Source of the DNA: UBA11524 sp045591175 | GTDB taxonomy: Bacteria; Bacillota; Clostridia; Christensenellales; Aristaeellaceae | NCBI GenBank assembly: GCA_045591175.1 | Contig: JAZNSI010000038.1 | Coordinates: 1-64,000, forward strand | Length of the DNA stretch: 64,000 bases | Direction of reading: 5' to 3' | Shown here: in pieces, positions 33,439 to 42,457 of the stretch | Layout: the number at the start of each line of letters is the position of its first letter | How positions within the stretch are numbered: the stretch's first letter is position 1 | Notes under the pieces: generated by a model | The model's input: only the letters and a program-made list of their open reading frames with translations | What the model was told of the DNA's origin: nothing | Databases searched by the model: none | Position numbers and translations under genes: made by a program

Positions 33439-34758
33439 ATGTCTAATGACGATATCATGTCCTCCATCCGGCGGTGCTCCTTCTGCGGCAAGCCCCACGA
33501 TCAGGTGCGGCGCTTCGTCGTGGGCCCGGAGGTCGGCATCTGCAACGAGTGCATCCTGCTGTGCCAGGAGATCATCAGCCAGGATATGCCCATGAACAGC
33601 GACGTGCCTGGCTCAAATGGCAAGCTGCCCACGCCTGCGGAGATGAAGAAGGTGCTGGACGATTATGTCGTCGGGCAGGAGCAGGCCAAGCGCGCCCTGT
33701 GCGTGGCGGTGTACAACCACTACAAGCGAATTGCCCAGCCTGTGGGCCGGGACGAGGTGGAACTTCAAAAGTCCAACATCCTGATGGTGGGTCCCACTGG
33801 CTGCGGCAAGACCTTCCTGGCGCAGACGCTGGCCCGCATCCTCAACGTGCCCTTCGCCATCGCGGATGCGACCTCCCTCACCGAGGCTGGCTACGTGGGT
33901 GAGGACGTCGAAAATATCCTGCTCCGCCTGATCCAGAATGCCGAGTACGACATCGAGGCGGCCCAGCGCGGTATCATCTACATCGATGAGATCGACAAGA
34001 TCGCCCGCAAGTCGGAGAATCCCTCCATCACCCGCGACGTGTCCGGCGAGGGTGTGCAGCAGGCGCTGCTGAAGATCCTGGAGGGCACCGTGGCGTCCGT
34101 GCCGCCCATGGGCGGACGCAAGCATCCCCAGCAGGAAATGATCCAGATCGACACGACGAATATCCTCTTTATCTGCGGCGGCGCGTTCGACGGCCTGGTG
34201 CCGATCATCGAGAGTCGCACGGGCAAGAAGAACCTGGGCTTTGGCGCGGAGGTTCGCTCCAACCGCGACCCGAACGTGTCGAAGGCCCTGCGGGATATGC
34301 GCCCGGAGGATTTGACCAAGTTTGGCCTGATCCCGGAATTTGTGGGTCGTCTGCCCATCACTGTGACACTGGATGCGCTGGACGAGGATGCGCTGGTGCA
34401 GATCCTGACCCAGCCCAAGAACGCCCTGTGCAAGCAGTACCAGAAGCTGCTTGGTCTGGACGGCATCGAGCTGACCTTCGAGGAGGATGCCGTGCGCGCC
34501 ATTGCAAAGATGGCCATCGAACGCAAGTGCGGCGCCCGCGGATTGCGTGCCATCATCGAGAGTGTGATGCTGGACACCATGTTCGAGCTGCCCGGACTGC
34601 ATGAGGTCAACGCCTGCACCGTGACCGCGGATTCCGTCAACGGCAAGGAGAAGCCCCTGCTCGCCAATGGCCTGCGCAAGAAGCCCGGCCGCAGCCGCCG
34701 CTCCGAGCGCGACGCGGAGGGCAATTACATGATCGGCGCCGAGCCCGCGATCAGCTGA
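33439..34758 (+). CDS. clpX: ATP-dependent Clp protease ATP-binding subunit ClpX
   Basis: 439 residues. The N-terminal zinc-binding domain has CSFCGK and CNECILLC (four Cys), followed by the AAA+ module with Walker A GPTGCGKT, Walker B IIYIDEIDK, the ClpP-docking IGF-type loop replaced by LGF (KNLGFGAEV), and sensor-2 GARGLRAIIE. It unfolds substrates and threads them into ClpP. The start at 33439 is supported by GAGG nine bases upstream. It is co-transcribed with clpP and ends at a strong bidirectional terminator. Confidence 0.97.
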   Translation: MSNDDIMSSIRRCSFCGKPHDQVRRFVVGPEVGICNECILLCQEIISQDMPMNSDVPGSNGKLPTPAEMKKVLDDYVVGQEQAKRALCVAVYNHYKRIAQPVGRDEVELQKSNILMVGPTGCGKTFLAQTLARILNVPFAIADATSLTEAGYVGEDVENILLRLIQNAEYDIEAAQRGIIYIDEIDKIARKSENPSITRDVSGEGVQQALLKILEGTVASVPPMGGRKHPQQEMIQIDTTNILFICGGAFDGLVPIIESRTGKKNLGFGAEVRSNRDPNVSKALRDMRPEDLTKFGLIPEFVGRLPITVTLDALDEDALVQILTQPKNALCKQYQKLLGLDGIELTFEEDAVRAIAKMAIERKCGARGLRAIIESVMLDTMFELPGLHEVNACTVTADSVNGKEKPLLANGLRKKPGRSRRSERDAEGNYMIGAEPAIS

Positions 34759-34767
34759 CAGCAATGA

Positions 34768-34800
34768 AAAATCCTGCTCCATTGGAGCAGGATTTTTTAT
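34768..34800. terminator. Bidirectional terminator between clpX and pflA
   Basis: AATCCTGCTCC and GGAGCAGGATT form an 11-base stem with a 3-base loop, flanked by AAAAA and TTTTT, serving both converging genes. Confidence 0.95.
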
Positions 34801-34802
34801 GT

Positions 34803-35555
34803 TCAGTTACGTCCGGCAAAGGCGCCGATGAGGATTTCCGCCCGCTTGACTTCCTCCGCAGTAGGCAAGGGAACGCCTTCCAGCGGGTACTTCAGGCCGA
34901 GCTTCTCCCATTTGCTCACGCCCATGGTGTGATAGGGCAGGATCTCCACCCGGCGGACGCGGTGCAGCGTCGCGATAAATTCCCGCATCTGGATGAGCTC
35001 CTGCTCGTCGTCGGTGATGCCGGGCACCAGCACATGGCGGATCCAGATGCGCTTGCGCTTTTCCGACAGGTAGCGCAGCATCGCCAGGATATTGGCGTTG
35101 CCGTGACCGGTGAGCTCGCGGTGGGCACGGTCGGAGAAGGTCTTCATATCCACGATGAACAGATCCGTGACGTCCAGCAGCGCGTCGAACTTTGCCAGCC
35201 AGGCTTCATCGCCGGGGCGGAAGGGCTGACCGGCAGTATCGATACAGGTATGGATGCCGTCCTTCTTCAGCAGCCGGCAGGTCTCGGTGACGAATTCCAT
35301 CTGCAGCAGCGGCTCGCCGCCGGAGAAGGTCACGCCGCCGTTGGATTTCCAATAAGGGCGGTACCGCATGAGCTTCTTGTGCAGCTCGGGCGGCGTCATC
35401 AGGGTGAGGGAATCGCAGGGCGTCCAGGTGTCCGGGTTATGGCAGAATTTGCAGCGCAGTGCGCAGCCGTGCAGGAACACGGAGCAGCGCACGCCCGGGC
35501 CATCCACCAGCGCGAAGCTTTCAAAGGAATGGATGCGGCCGATCAGGTTGTCCAT
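34803..35555 (-). CDS. pflA: Pyruvate formate-lyase activating enzyme
   Basis: 250 residues. A radical SAM enzyme that installs the glycyl radical on PflB. The cluster motif CALRCKFC (CxxxCxxC) follows LVDGPGVRCSVFLHG; GGVTFSGGEPLLQ and DTAGQPF supply SAM-binding elements; IRHVLVPGITDD and PYHTMG are family signatures. It is downstream of pflB on the same strand but separated by a terminator-like hairpin and its own promoter, so it can be expressed independently. Confidence 0.95.
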   Translation of the reverse strand: MDNLIGRIHSFESFALVDGPGVRCSVFLHGCALRCKFCHNPDTWTPCDSLTLMTPPELHKKLMRYRPYWKSNGGVTFSGGEPLLQMEFVTETCRLLKKDGIHTCIDTAGQPFRPGDEAWLAKFDALLDVTDLFIVDMKTFSDRAHRELTGHGNANILAMLRYLSEKRKRIWIRHVLVPGITDDEQELIQMREFIATLHRVRRVEILPYHTMGVSKWEKLGLKYPLEGVPLPTAEEVKRAEILIGAFAGRN

Positions 35556-35592
35556 CGGTGAAAACCTCCTCGCTGACAGAATATTATTATCT

Positions 35593-35621
35593 ATTATAAT
35601 GGAGGATGCGCCAAAAGTAAA
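35593..35621 (-). promoter_or_regulatory. Separate promoter of pflA
   Basis: On the minus strand TTTACT (35616-35621) and TATAAT (35593-35598) are 17 bases apart, about 38 bases before the pflA ATG. Confidence 0.75.
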
Positions 35622-35630
35622 CGGGAACAG

Positions 35631-35668
35631 ACAGAAACACCCGGCGAGAATGAAAACTCGTCGGGTGT
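35631..35668 (-). terminator. Terminator or attenuator between pflB and pflA
   Basis: On the minus strand ACACCCGACGAG and CTCGCCGGGTGT form a 12-base stem (one G-U) followed by TTCTGT, directly after the pflB stop. Confidence 0.75.
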
Positions 35669-35673
35669 AATGT

Positions 35674-37926
35674 TTACATGTGCTTATGGGCAGAGCGGGC
35701 GATGACGTCCAGCTGCTGCTCGCGGGTCAGGTCGATGAACTTGACCGCATAGCCGGACACGCGGATGGTGAAGTTGGCATACTCCTCCTTCTCCGGGTGC
35801 TCCATGGCGTCCAGCAGCTTCTCAATGCCGAACACGTTGATATTCACGTGATGGCTGGGCTGATCGAAGTAGCCGTCCAGCACCTGCACGAGGTTCGACT
35901 TGCGCTCGGTATCGGAGTGGCCCAGCGCATCGGGGTTGATGGTCTGGGTGATGGAGATGCCGTCCAGGGCCCACTCGTAGGGCAGCTTGGCGGCGGAATT
36001 GAGGGAGGCGATCAGGCCGTTCTGCTCCGCGCCGTAGGAGGGATTTCCGCCGGGGGCGAGGGGCGCGCCATCCTTGCGGCCGTCGGGGGTAGCACCGGTG
36101 GCCTTGCCGTACACCACGTTGGAGGTGATGGTCAGGATGGAGGTGCTGGGCTCGGAGCCGCGGTAGGTGTGGTGCTTCTTGATCATCTCAATGAAGGTCT
36201 TGAGCAGCCACTTGCCGATGGAGTCGGCGCGGTCATCGTCGTTGCCGTACTTGGGGAAGCTGCCGGTGGTCTCATAGTCGATGGCCATGCCGTCCTCGTC
36301 GCGGATGACCTTGACGGTGGCGTACTTCAGCGCAGAGATGGAGTCCACCACATGGGAGAAGCCAGCGATACCCGTGGCGAAGGAGCGCTTCACATCGGTA
36401 TCGATCAGGGCCATCTCGGCGGCCTCGTAGTTGTACTTGTCGTGCATATAGTGGATCAGGTTCAGCACGTTCACATACAGGCCGGCCAGCCAGTCCAGCA
36501 TGCGCAGGTAGGCGGGCTTGACGTCGTCCCAGGTGATGTATTCGCCCGTGACGGGACGATATGCGGGGCCGACCTGCTTCTTGGACTTCTCGTCCACGCC
36601 GCCGTTGATGGCGTAGAGCAGCGCCTTGAGTAGATTTGCGCGGGCGCCGAAGAACTGCATCTCCTTACCGGTCTGGGTGGCGGACACGCAGCAGCAGATG
36701 CTGTAATCGTCGCCCCAGACGGGCTTCATGACCTCGTCGTTCTCATACTGCACGGAGGAGGACACGATGGAGATATGGGCGCAGTAGTTGCGGAAGGCCT
36801 CCGGCTCGCGGGAGGAGTAGAGGATGGTCATGTTGGGCTCGGGGGAGGGGCCCATGTTCTCCAGTGTGTGCAGGAAACGGAAGTCGTTCTTGGTGACCAT
36901 GCTGCGGCCGTCCATGCCGGTGCCGCCGACTTCCAGGGTGGCCCACACGGGGTCGCCGGAGAAGAGCTGCTGATAAGCCTTCACGCGGGCGAACTTCACC
37001 ATGCGGAACTTCATCACCAGATGATCGACCAGCTCCTGGGCCTCGGACTCGGTGATCAGGCCGGCCTTCAGGTCGCGCTCGATGTAGATGTCCAGGAAGG
37101 TGGAGATGCGGCCGACGGACATGGCGGCGCCGTTCTGGGTCTTGATGGCGGCCAGGTAGCCGAAGTACAGCCACTGGAAGGCCTCCTGAGCGTTGGCGGC
37201 GGGCCTGGAAATATCAAAGCCGTACTTTGCGGCCATGATCTTCATGTCCTTCAGGGCGTTGATCTGCTGGCGGATCTCCTGGCGCTGACGGACAACGTCG
37301 TCGGTCATGGTGCCGTCGCCGCAGTTGGCGAAGTCCTTCTCCTTTTCCGCCATCAGCATGTCGATGCCGTACAGCGCCACACGGCGGTAATCGCCCACGA
37401 TGCGGCCGCGGCCATAGGTGTCCGGCAGGCCGGTGATGATATGGCTGGAGCGGGCTGCGCGCATTTCAGGGGTGTAGGCCTGGAACACGGCGTCGGAGTG
37501 GGTGAGGTGATATTCGGTGAAAATGCGGATCAGCTCGGGGTCGGGCTCATACCCGGCCTGACGGCAGCTTTCGACGGCCATCTTGATGCCGCCATAGGGC
37601 ATAAAGGCGCGCTTGAGGGGCTTGTCGGTCTGCAGGCCGACGACCTTTTCCAGGTCCTTGAGCTCCTCGCTGATATATCCGGGGCCATGGCTGGTGATGG
37701 AAGACACAACATGTGTATCCATGTCCAGCACGCCGCCCTTTTGACGTTCTTCTTTTTGCAGCTGCTGCAGGGCGCTCCAAAGCTTGTTCGTCGCGTCCGT
37801 GGGGCCGGCGAGGAAACATTCATCGCCGTTGTAGGGCGTGTAGTTGGTCTGGATGAAGTCGCGGACGTTCACTTCTTCCTTCCACAGGGAGCCGGAGAAG
37901 CCATTCCACTGGTCGAAATTGTACAT
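35674..37926 (-). CDS. pflB: Formate C-acetyltransferase (pyruvate formate-lyase)
   Basis: 750 residues, AGGAGG upstream. It splits pyruvate with CoA into acetyl-CoA and formate. The active-site pair is Cys412-Cys413 in ICCCVSATQTG; a third Cys at 411 stands where E. coli has Ala, and the residues after the pair differ from the usual SPMIVG. The glycyl radical site is Gly725 in RVSGYAV, with the normal C-terminal end. The length fits true PflB rather than a diol dehydratase relative. The promoter carries a palindrome, pointing to redox or oxygen control. Confidence 0.97.
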   Translation of the reverse strand: MYNFDQWNGFSGSLWKEEVNVRDFIQTNYTPYNGDECFLAGPTDATNKLWSALQQLQKEERQKGGVLDMDTHVVSSITSHGPGYISEELKDLEKVVGLQTDKPLKRAFMPYGGIKMAVESCRQAGYEPDPELIRIFTEYHLTHSDAVFQAYTPEMRAARSSHIITGLPDTYGRGRIVGDYRRVALYGIDMLMAEKEKDFANCGDGTMTDDVVRQRQEIRQQINALKDMKIMAAKYGFDISRPAANAQEAFQWLYFGYLAAIKTQNGAAMSVGRISTFLDIYIERDLKAGLITESEAQELVDHLVMKFRMVKFARVKAYQQLFSGDPVWATLEVGGTGMDGRSMVTKNDFRFLHTLENMGPSPEPNMTILYSSREPEAFRNYCAHISIVSSSVQYENDEVMKPVWGDDYSICCCVSATQTGKEMQFFGARANLLKALLYAINGGVDEKSKKQVGPAYRPVTGEYITWDDVKPAYLRMLDWLAGLYVNVLNLIHYMHDKYNYEAAEMALIDTDVKRSFATGIAGFSHVVDSISALKYATVKVIRDEDGMAIDYETTGSFPKYGNDDDRADSIGKWLLKTFIEMIKKHHTYRGSEPSTSILTITSNVVYGKATGATPDGRKDGAPLAPGGNPSYGAEQNGLIASLNSAAKLPYEWALDGISITQTINPDALGHSDTERKSNLVQVLDGYFDQPSHHVNINVFGIEKLLDAMEHPEKEEYANFTIRVSGYAVKFIDLTREQQLDVIARSAHKHM

Positions 37927-37989
37927 GTGTTACCTCCTAATCAACATAATCGGGAAGCTGGCCGAGTCCGGGATGACCGGCCAGGAAGT

Positions 37990-38018
37990 ATTGTATCACA
38001 ACATGTTGTATTATGCAA
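37990..38018 (-). promoter_or_regulatory. pflB promoter with palindromic operator
   Basis: On the minus strand TTGCAT (38013-38018) and TACAAT (37990-37995) are 17 bases apart. The spacer contains the perfect 12-base palindrome ACAACATGTTGT (37998-38009). Confidence 0.75.
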
Positions 38019-38144
38019 TAGAGAATGTGGCAATATGTCGGACGGATGAAACTGCTGGTAAAACTGCGGAAAAGTGGGATTTGGTAGAAATACAGCGCAA
38101 TATAAACCGAATCGTACATTTTTAAAGGAGAGATCGTCAAGCGT

Positions 38145-38173
38145 TTGACAAACACAAGATATTGTGGTACACA
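38145..38173 (+). promoter_or_regulatory. Possible promoter of lonB
   Basis: TTGACA (38145-38150) and TACACA (38168-38173) are 17 bases apart, about 100 bases before the lonB ATG; the -10 is imperfect. The rest of the pflB-lonB gap (37927-38274) shows no gene. Confidence 0.55.
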
Positions 38174-38274
38174 AGAGCACGAAAAACACATGAAAAATGC
38201 AGCCTCCGGGCGTTACATGAGCCGCGTTTCCTTGGGACATACTCAACGTGAAATGGCTTGAAGGGAGGCAGAGC

Positions 38275-39972
38275 ATGCTGTCAATGGTGCTCATGGGGAT
38301 CCAGCTTGCGGTGACGGTGGTCATCGGCGTGTACTTTTTCCGCCAGCTGCGCAAGGAGAGGCAGGCGGAACCGGCGGCTCGCAGGGAGTCGCCCCGGGAG
38401 ATGGAAAAGCTGCGGCGGATGCGGGAGATCAGCCTGTCCGCGCCGCTGGCGGAGCGGGTGCGCCCCGCGGCCTTTGGGGACATCGTGGGGCAGGAGGACG
38501 GCGTACGCTCCCTCAAGGCGATCCTGTGCGGGGCGAATCCCCAGCATGTGCTGATCTACGGCCCGCCCGGGGTGGGCAAGACCTGCGCTGCCCGTCTGGT
38601 GCTGGAGGCTGCAAAACATTCCGCCGGCACGCCCTTCCGCAAGGACGCTCCCTTCATCGAGGTGGACGCAACCTGCATGCGCTTTGACGAGCGCGCCATC
38701 GCCGATCCGCTGATCGGCTCGGTGCATGACCCGATCTATCAGGGGGCGGGCCAGCTGGGCAGTCAGGGCGTGCCCCAGCCAAAGCCCGGCGCGGTCACCA
38801 AAGCCCATGGGGGCGTGCTCTTCCTGGATGAGATCGGCGAATTGCATCCCACGCAGATGAACAAGCTGCTCAAGGTGCTGGAGGACCGTCGGGTGATGCT
38901 GGAAAGCGCCTACTACGACCCGGAGGACGGCAGCGTGCCGCGCCACATTCGAGACGTCTTCGAGCACGGTCTGCCTGCGGATTTCCGCCTGGTGGGTGCG
39001 ACCACCCGCAGTCCCAATGATATCAGTCCGGCCCTGCGTTCGCGGTGTATGGAGGTGTTCTTCCGCCCGCTGACCCCGGAGGAGGTCGGCTCCATCGCGG
39101 AAGGCGCTGCCAGGCGGGCGGGGTACACATTGACCGGCGCGGACGCTGCCACCATCGGCCGCTATGCTGCCTGCGGGCGCGAGGCGGTCAACATCGTGCA
39201 GATGTGTGCGGGCCTGGCCCAGATGGAGGGCCGGACGGACATCACTCCGGCGGACGTGAGCTGGGTCGTCACCAGCGGGCACTACGCGGCGCGGCCCTCC
39301 CAAAGGGCGGACACCGCCAGCCGGGTGGGATTCATCCACGGTCTGGCGGTGTCCGGCAGCACCGGCACGCTGATGGACATTGAGGCAGTGGTCACGGCTG
39401 GAACGGGCAAGGTCCACGTGACCGGTATTGTGGATGAGGAGGAGCTGGGTCAGGAGGGGCATCGCATGCGGCGAAAGTCCACCGCCCGGGGCTCGGCGGA
39501 GAACGTCCGCACGCTGCTGACGGCCATGGGTTTTTCTCTTGCAGGGAAGGATGTGCACATCAACTTTCCCGGAGGAGCGCCGGTGGACGGCCCCTCGGCG
39601 GGCGCGGCGATGACGCTGGTGGCCGTCAGCGCGCTGACGGGCCGGGCGGTGGACGGCTGCTCCGCCGTGACCGGGGAGATCACCGTGCATGGAGCCGTCA
39701 AGGCCGTGGGCGGCGTGCCGGACAAGGTGGCTGCCGCGAAGGCAGCGGGCCTCACGCGGGTGTTCATTCCCAGAGAGAACGACGCGGAGATGCTGCATGC
39801 ATCCGGCGTGGAAGTGGTGTGCGTATCCACGGTAAAGGAGCTTCTCTCTGCGATGCTGACGGGTGAGGAGACTGCGTCCCAAAGCCCGGAAGCGCCCCAA
39901 ATGACGGCGCTGCCGGTCGCCGCGCAGGGGGAATTCGACATTCCTGCGGTCACGGCTGGCACAAATGCATAA
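38275..39972 (+). CDS. lonB: Membrane-associated Lon-like protease LonB
   Basis: 565 residues; the ATG at 38275 follows GGGAGG, better than a GTG 27 bases upstream. An N-terminal hydrophobic helix (MVLMGIQLAVTVVIGVYFF) anchors it, as in Bacillus LonB. The AAA+ module has Walker A YGPPGVGKT and Walker B GGVLFLDEIGEL. The Lon protease domain carries the Ser-Lys dyad (VDGPSAGAAM, and Lys in VPDKVAAAKAAG). In Bacillus it is a forespore-associated protease; whether this organism sporulates cannot be told. It precedes lon, as in Bacillota. Confidence 0.93.
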   Translation: MLSMVLMGIQLAVTVVIGVYFFRQLRKERQAEPAARRESPREMEKLRRMREISLSAPLAERVRPAAFGDIVGQEDGVRSLKAILCGANPQHVLIYGPPGVGKTCAARLVLEAAKHSAGTPFRKDAPFIEVDATCMRFDERAIADPLIGSVHDPIYQGAGQLGSQGVPQPKPGAVTKAHGGVLFLDEIGELHPTQMNKLLKVLEDRRVMLESAYYDPEDGSVPRHIRDVFEHGLPADFRLVGATTRSPNDISPALRSRCMEVFFRPLTPEEVGSIAEGAARRAGYTLTGADAATIGRYAACGREAVNIVQMCAGLAQMEGRTDITPADVSWVVTSGHYAARPSQRADTASRVGFIHGLAVSGSTGTLMDIEAVVTAGTGKVHVTGIVDEEELGQEGHRMRRKSTARGSAENVRTLLTAMGFSLAGKDVHINFPGGAPVDGPSAGAAMTLVAVSALTGRAVDGCSAVTGEITVHGAVKAVGGVPDKVAAAKAAGLTRVFIPRENDAEMLHASGVEVVCVSTVKELLSAMLTGEETASQSPEAPQMTALPVAAQGEFDIPAVTAGTNA

Positions 39973-39988
39973 ATATAGTAGAAAACCC

Positions 39989-40016
39989 TTGCAAAATACG
40001 CGGAAATATGTATAAT
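39989..40016 (+). promoter_or_regulatory. Promoter of lon
   Basis: TTGCAA (39989-39994) and TATAAT (40011-40016) are 16 bases apart, 95 bases before the lon ATG. Confidence 0.7.
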
Positions 40017-40110
40017 AGCCATGCCGGATTTTGTGGAAACCCGGTCTGTTTGCGTTACGTTTCCCCGGGAGCGCTGCTTATGGCGATCCCTTTTCCAATC
40101 AGGAGGTTCC

Positions 40111-42441
40111 ATGGCAAAGAAGAAGTCGACCGTGTCCATGCCGGTCCTTGCCCTGCGGGGGCTGATGGTATTCCCGCATATGGTGCTCCATTTTGACGTG
40201 GGGCGCGTCAAGTCCGTCGCGGCGCTGGAAGAGGCCATGATGGGCAGCCAGAAGGTGTTCCTTGTGGCCCAGCAGGACGCTGATGTTGATGATCCCGCAG
40301 TGGATGAGCTGTGCCGGGTCGGCACGGTGGCCAACGTCAAGCAGGTGATGAACCTGCCCGGCGATACCCTGCGCGTCCTCGTGGAGGGCGAATACCGCGC
40401 GGAATTGGTGACTGTCACCCAGGAGGAGCCCTGGCTGTGCGGCGACATCCGCCGGATGGAGGAGAAGTGCGCCGCGTCCGAGATGGAGCTGGCCGCGCTT
40501 GTCCGTGCGACGAAGGATTATTTCGAGGAATATGGCCGTACCAGCCAGCGCGTCAGCCCGGAGATCGTGAACTCTATCCGCGAGGTGGAGGGCGCTGACC
40601 AGATCGCCGACATTATTGCTGCAAACGTTCTGCAGAAGATCGAAGACCGCCAGCGCATCCTGGAGGAAAATGATGTGAGCCGCCGCCTGGACACCCTGTG
40701 CGGCATCCTCGTGCGCGAGATCGAGCTGGTGGGTGTGGAGAAGCAGGTGCAGGCCCGCATCAAGAAGCAGATCGAGAAGAACCAAAAGGACTACTACCTG
40801 CGTGAGCAGATCAAGGCCATCCAGACTGAGCTGGGCGATTCAGACGCCACCGACGTGGAGGAGCTCCGCGAGCGTATGGAGAAAACGCCTCTGAATGACG
40901 AGGCCCGCCAGCGCGTCGAAAAGGAAATTGAGCGCCTGAGCCGCATGGCCCCCGGTACCCCGGAGGTCGGCATGGCCCGCACCTACATCGAGTGGATTCT
41001 CGACCTGCCCTGGGGCAAGTCCACCACCGACACCCTTGACCTCAAGCGCGCCCGAAAGGTGCTGGCCCAGGATCATTACGGCCTGGAGAAGGTCAAGGAA
41101 CGCATTGTGGAGTACCTCGCCGTCCTGCGGATGAAGCAGGACATGAAGGGCCCGATCCTGTGCTTTGTGGGCCCTCCCGGCGTGGGCAAGACCTCCATTG
41201 TCCGTGCGATCGCCAAGGCTGTGGGCCGCAAGTTCGTGCAGATGTCGCTGGGCGGCGTGCGCGACGAGGCGGAAATTCGCGGTCATCGCCGGACGTACCT
41301 GGGCGCGATCCCGGGCCGCATCATCTCCGGCCTGAAGCAGGCGGGTACGATGAATCCCGTCTTCCTCTTTGACGAGATCGACAAGATGAGCCACGACTAT
41401 CGCGGCGATCCTGCCTCCTGCCTCTTGGAGGTGCTGGACGCGGAGCAGAACAACGCCTTCCGCGACCACTACCTCGAGCTGCCCTTTGACCTGAGCCGCG
41501 TGATGTTCATCACCACCGCCAACAGCGTCGATACCATCCCCGGCCCGCTGCTGGACCGCATGGAGATCATCGAGGTGCCCTCCTACACCGAGGAGGAGAA
41601 GCTGCAAATCTCCAAGCGCCATCTGCTGCCCAAGCAGATCGAAGCCCACGGCCTGCCGGCAAAGTCCGTGAAGATGACCGACAAGGTGCTGCGTCAGCTG
41701 ATCGAGGGCTACACCCGCGAGGCCGGTGTCCGCACGCTGGAGCGCACCGTAGCAAAGGTGGTGCGCAAGTCCGCCGTCACCATGCTGGACGACGGCGTGG
41801 AGACGGTCACCGTCACCCCTGAGATGCTGCGCAAGTACCTGGGCGCGGCCCGCTACACCCGCGAGATGCCCGAAAAGGAAGCGCGCGTGGGCGTGGTCAA
41901 CGGCCTGGCGTACACCACCGTCGGCGGTGAAATGCTGGAGGTCGAGTGCCTGACCATGCCGGGCAAGGGGAGTCTCCACCTGACCGGCAAGCTGGGCGAG
42001 GTCATGAAGGAATCCGCTGAGGCAGCCTTCACCTGGGTGCGTGCCCACAGCGCCATGCTGGGCCTGCAGGACGACTTCTACAAGGATCGTGACATCCACA
42101 TCCATGTGCCTGAAGGCGCGGTGCCCAAGGATGGCCCCTCCGCCGGTGTGACGATGACCACCGCGCTGGTATCCGTGATGACGGGCATCGCCGTGCGTCA
42201 GGACGTTGCCATGACGGGCGAAATTACCCTGCGCGGCCGCGTGCTGCCCATCGGCGGCCTGAAGGAGAAGTCCCTGGCGGCCTACCGCGCGGGTATCAAG
42301 GTGCTGATCATCCCCAAGGAGAACGAGAAGGACCTCGAGGAGGTCCCGCCGCACGTGCTGAGCCAGTTCCGCGTGGTGACCGCCGAAGTCATCGAGGACG
42401 TGCTGAAGGAAGCGCTGGTGAGCGCGCCGCTCTCCCGATAA
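40111..42441 (+). CDS. lon: ATP-dependent Lon protease (LonA)
   Basis: 776 residues from the ATG at 40111 just behind AGGAGG. The order is an N-terminal substrate-binding domain (PVLALRGLMVFPHMVLHFDVGR), a coiled coil near 190-250, an AAA+ domain with Walker A GPPGVGKTS and Walker B FLFDEIDK, and a C-terminal protease domain with the catalytic Ser in KDGPSAGVTM and Lys in LKEKSLAAYRAG. It degrades damaged and regulatory proteins. engB starts 16 bases after the stop, so both are likely on one transcript. Confidence 0.97.
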   Translation: MAKKKSTVSMPVLALRGLMVFPHMVLHFDVGRVKSVAALEEAMMGSQKVFLVAQQDADVDDPAVDELCRVGTVANVKQVMNLPGDTLRVLVEGEYRAELVTVTQEEPWLCGDIRRMEEKCAASEMELAALVRATKDYFEEYGRTSQRVSPEIVNSIREVEGADQIADIIAANVLQKIEDRQRILEENDVSRRLDTLCGILVREIELVGVEKQVQARIKKQIEKNQKDYYLREQIKAIQTELGDSDATDVEELRERMEKTPLNDEARQRVEKEIERLSRMAPGTPEVGMARTYIEWILDLPWGKSTTDTLDLKRARKVLAQDHYGLEKVKERIVEYLAVLRMKQDMKGPILCFVGPPGVGKTSIVRAIAKAVGRKFVQMSLGGVRDEAEIRGHRRTYLGAIPGRIISGLKQAGTMNPVFLFDEIDKMSHDYRGDPASCLLEVLDAEQNNAFRDHYLELPFDLSRVMFITTANSVDTIPGPLLDRMEIIEVPSYTEEEKLQISKRHLLPKQIEAHGLPAKSVKMTDKVLRQLIEGYTREAGVRTLERTVAKVVRKSAVTMLDDGVETVTVTPEMLRKYLGAARYTREMPEKEARVGVVNGLAYTTVGGEMLEVECLTMPGKGSLHLTGKLGEVMKESAEAAFTWVRAHSAMLGLQDDFYKDRDIHIHVPEGAVPKDGPSAGVTMTTALVSVMTGIAVRQDVAMTGEITLRGRVLPIGGLKEKSLAAYRAGIKVLIIPKENEKDLEEVPPHVLSQFRVVTAEVIEDVLKEALVSAPLSR

Positions 42442-42457
42442 AAAAGGAGCTACACAA

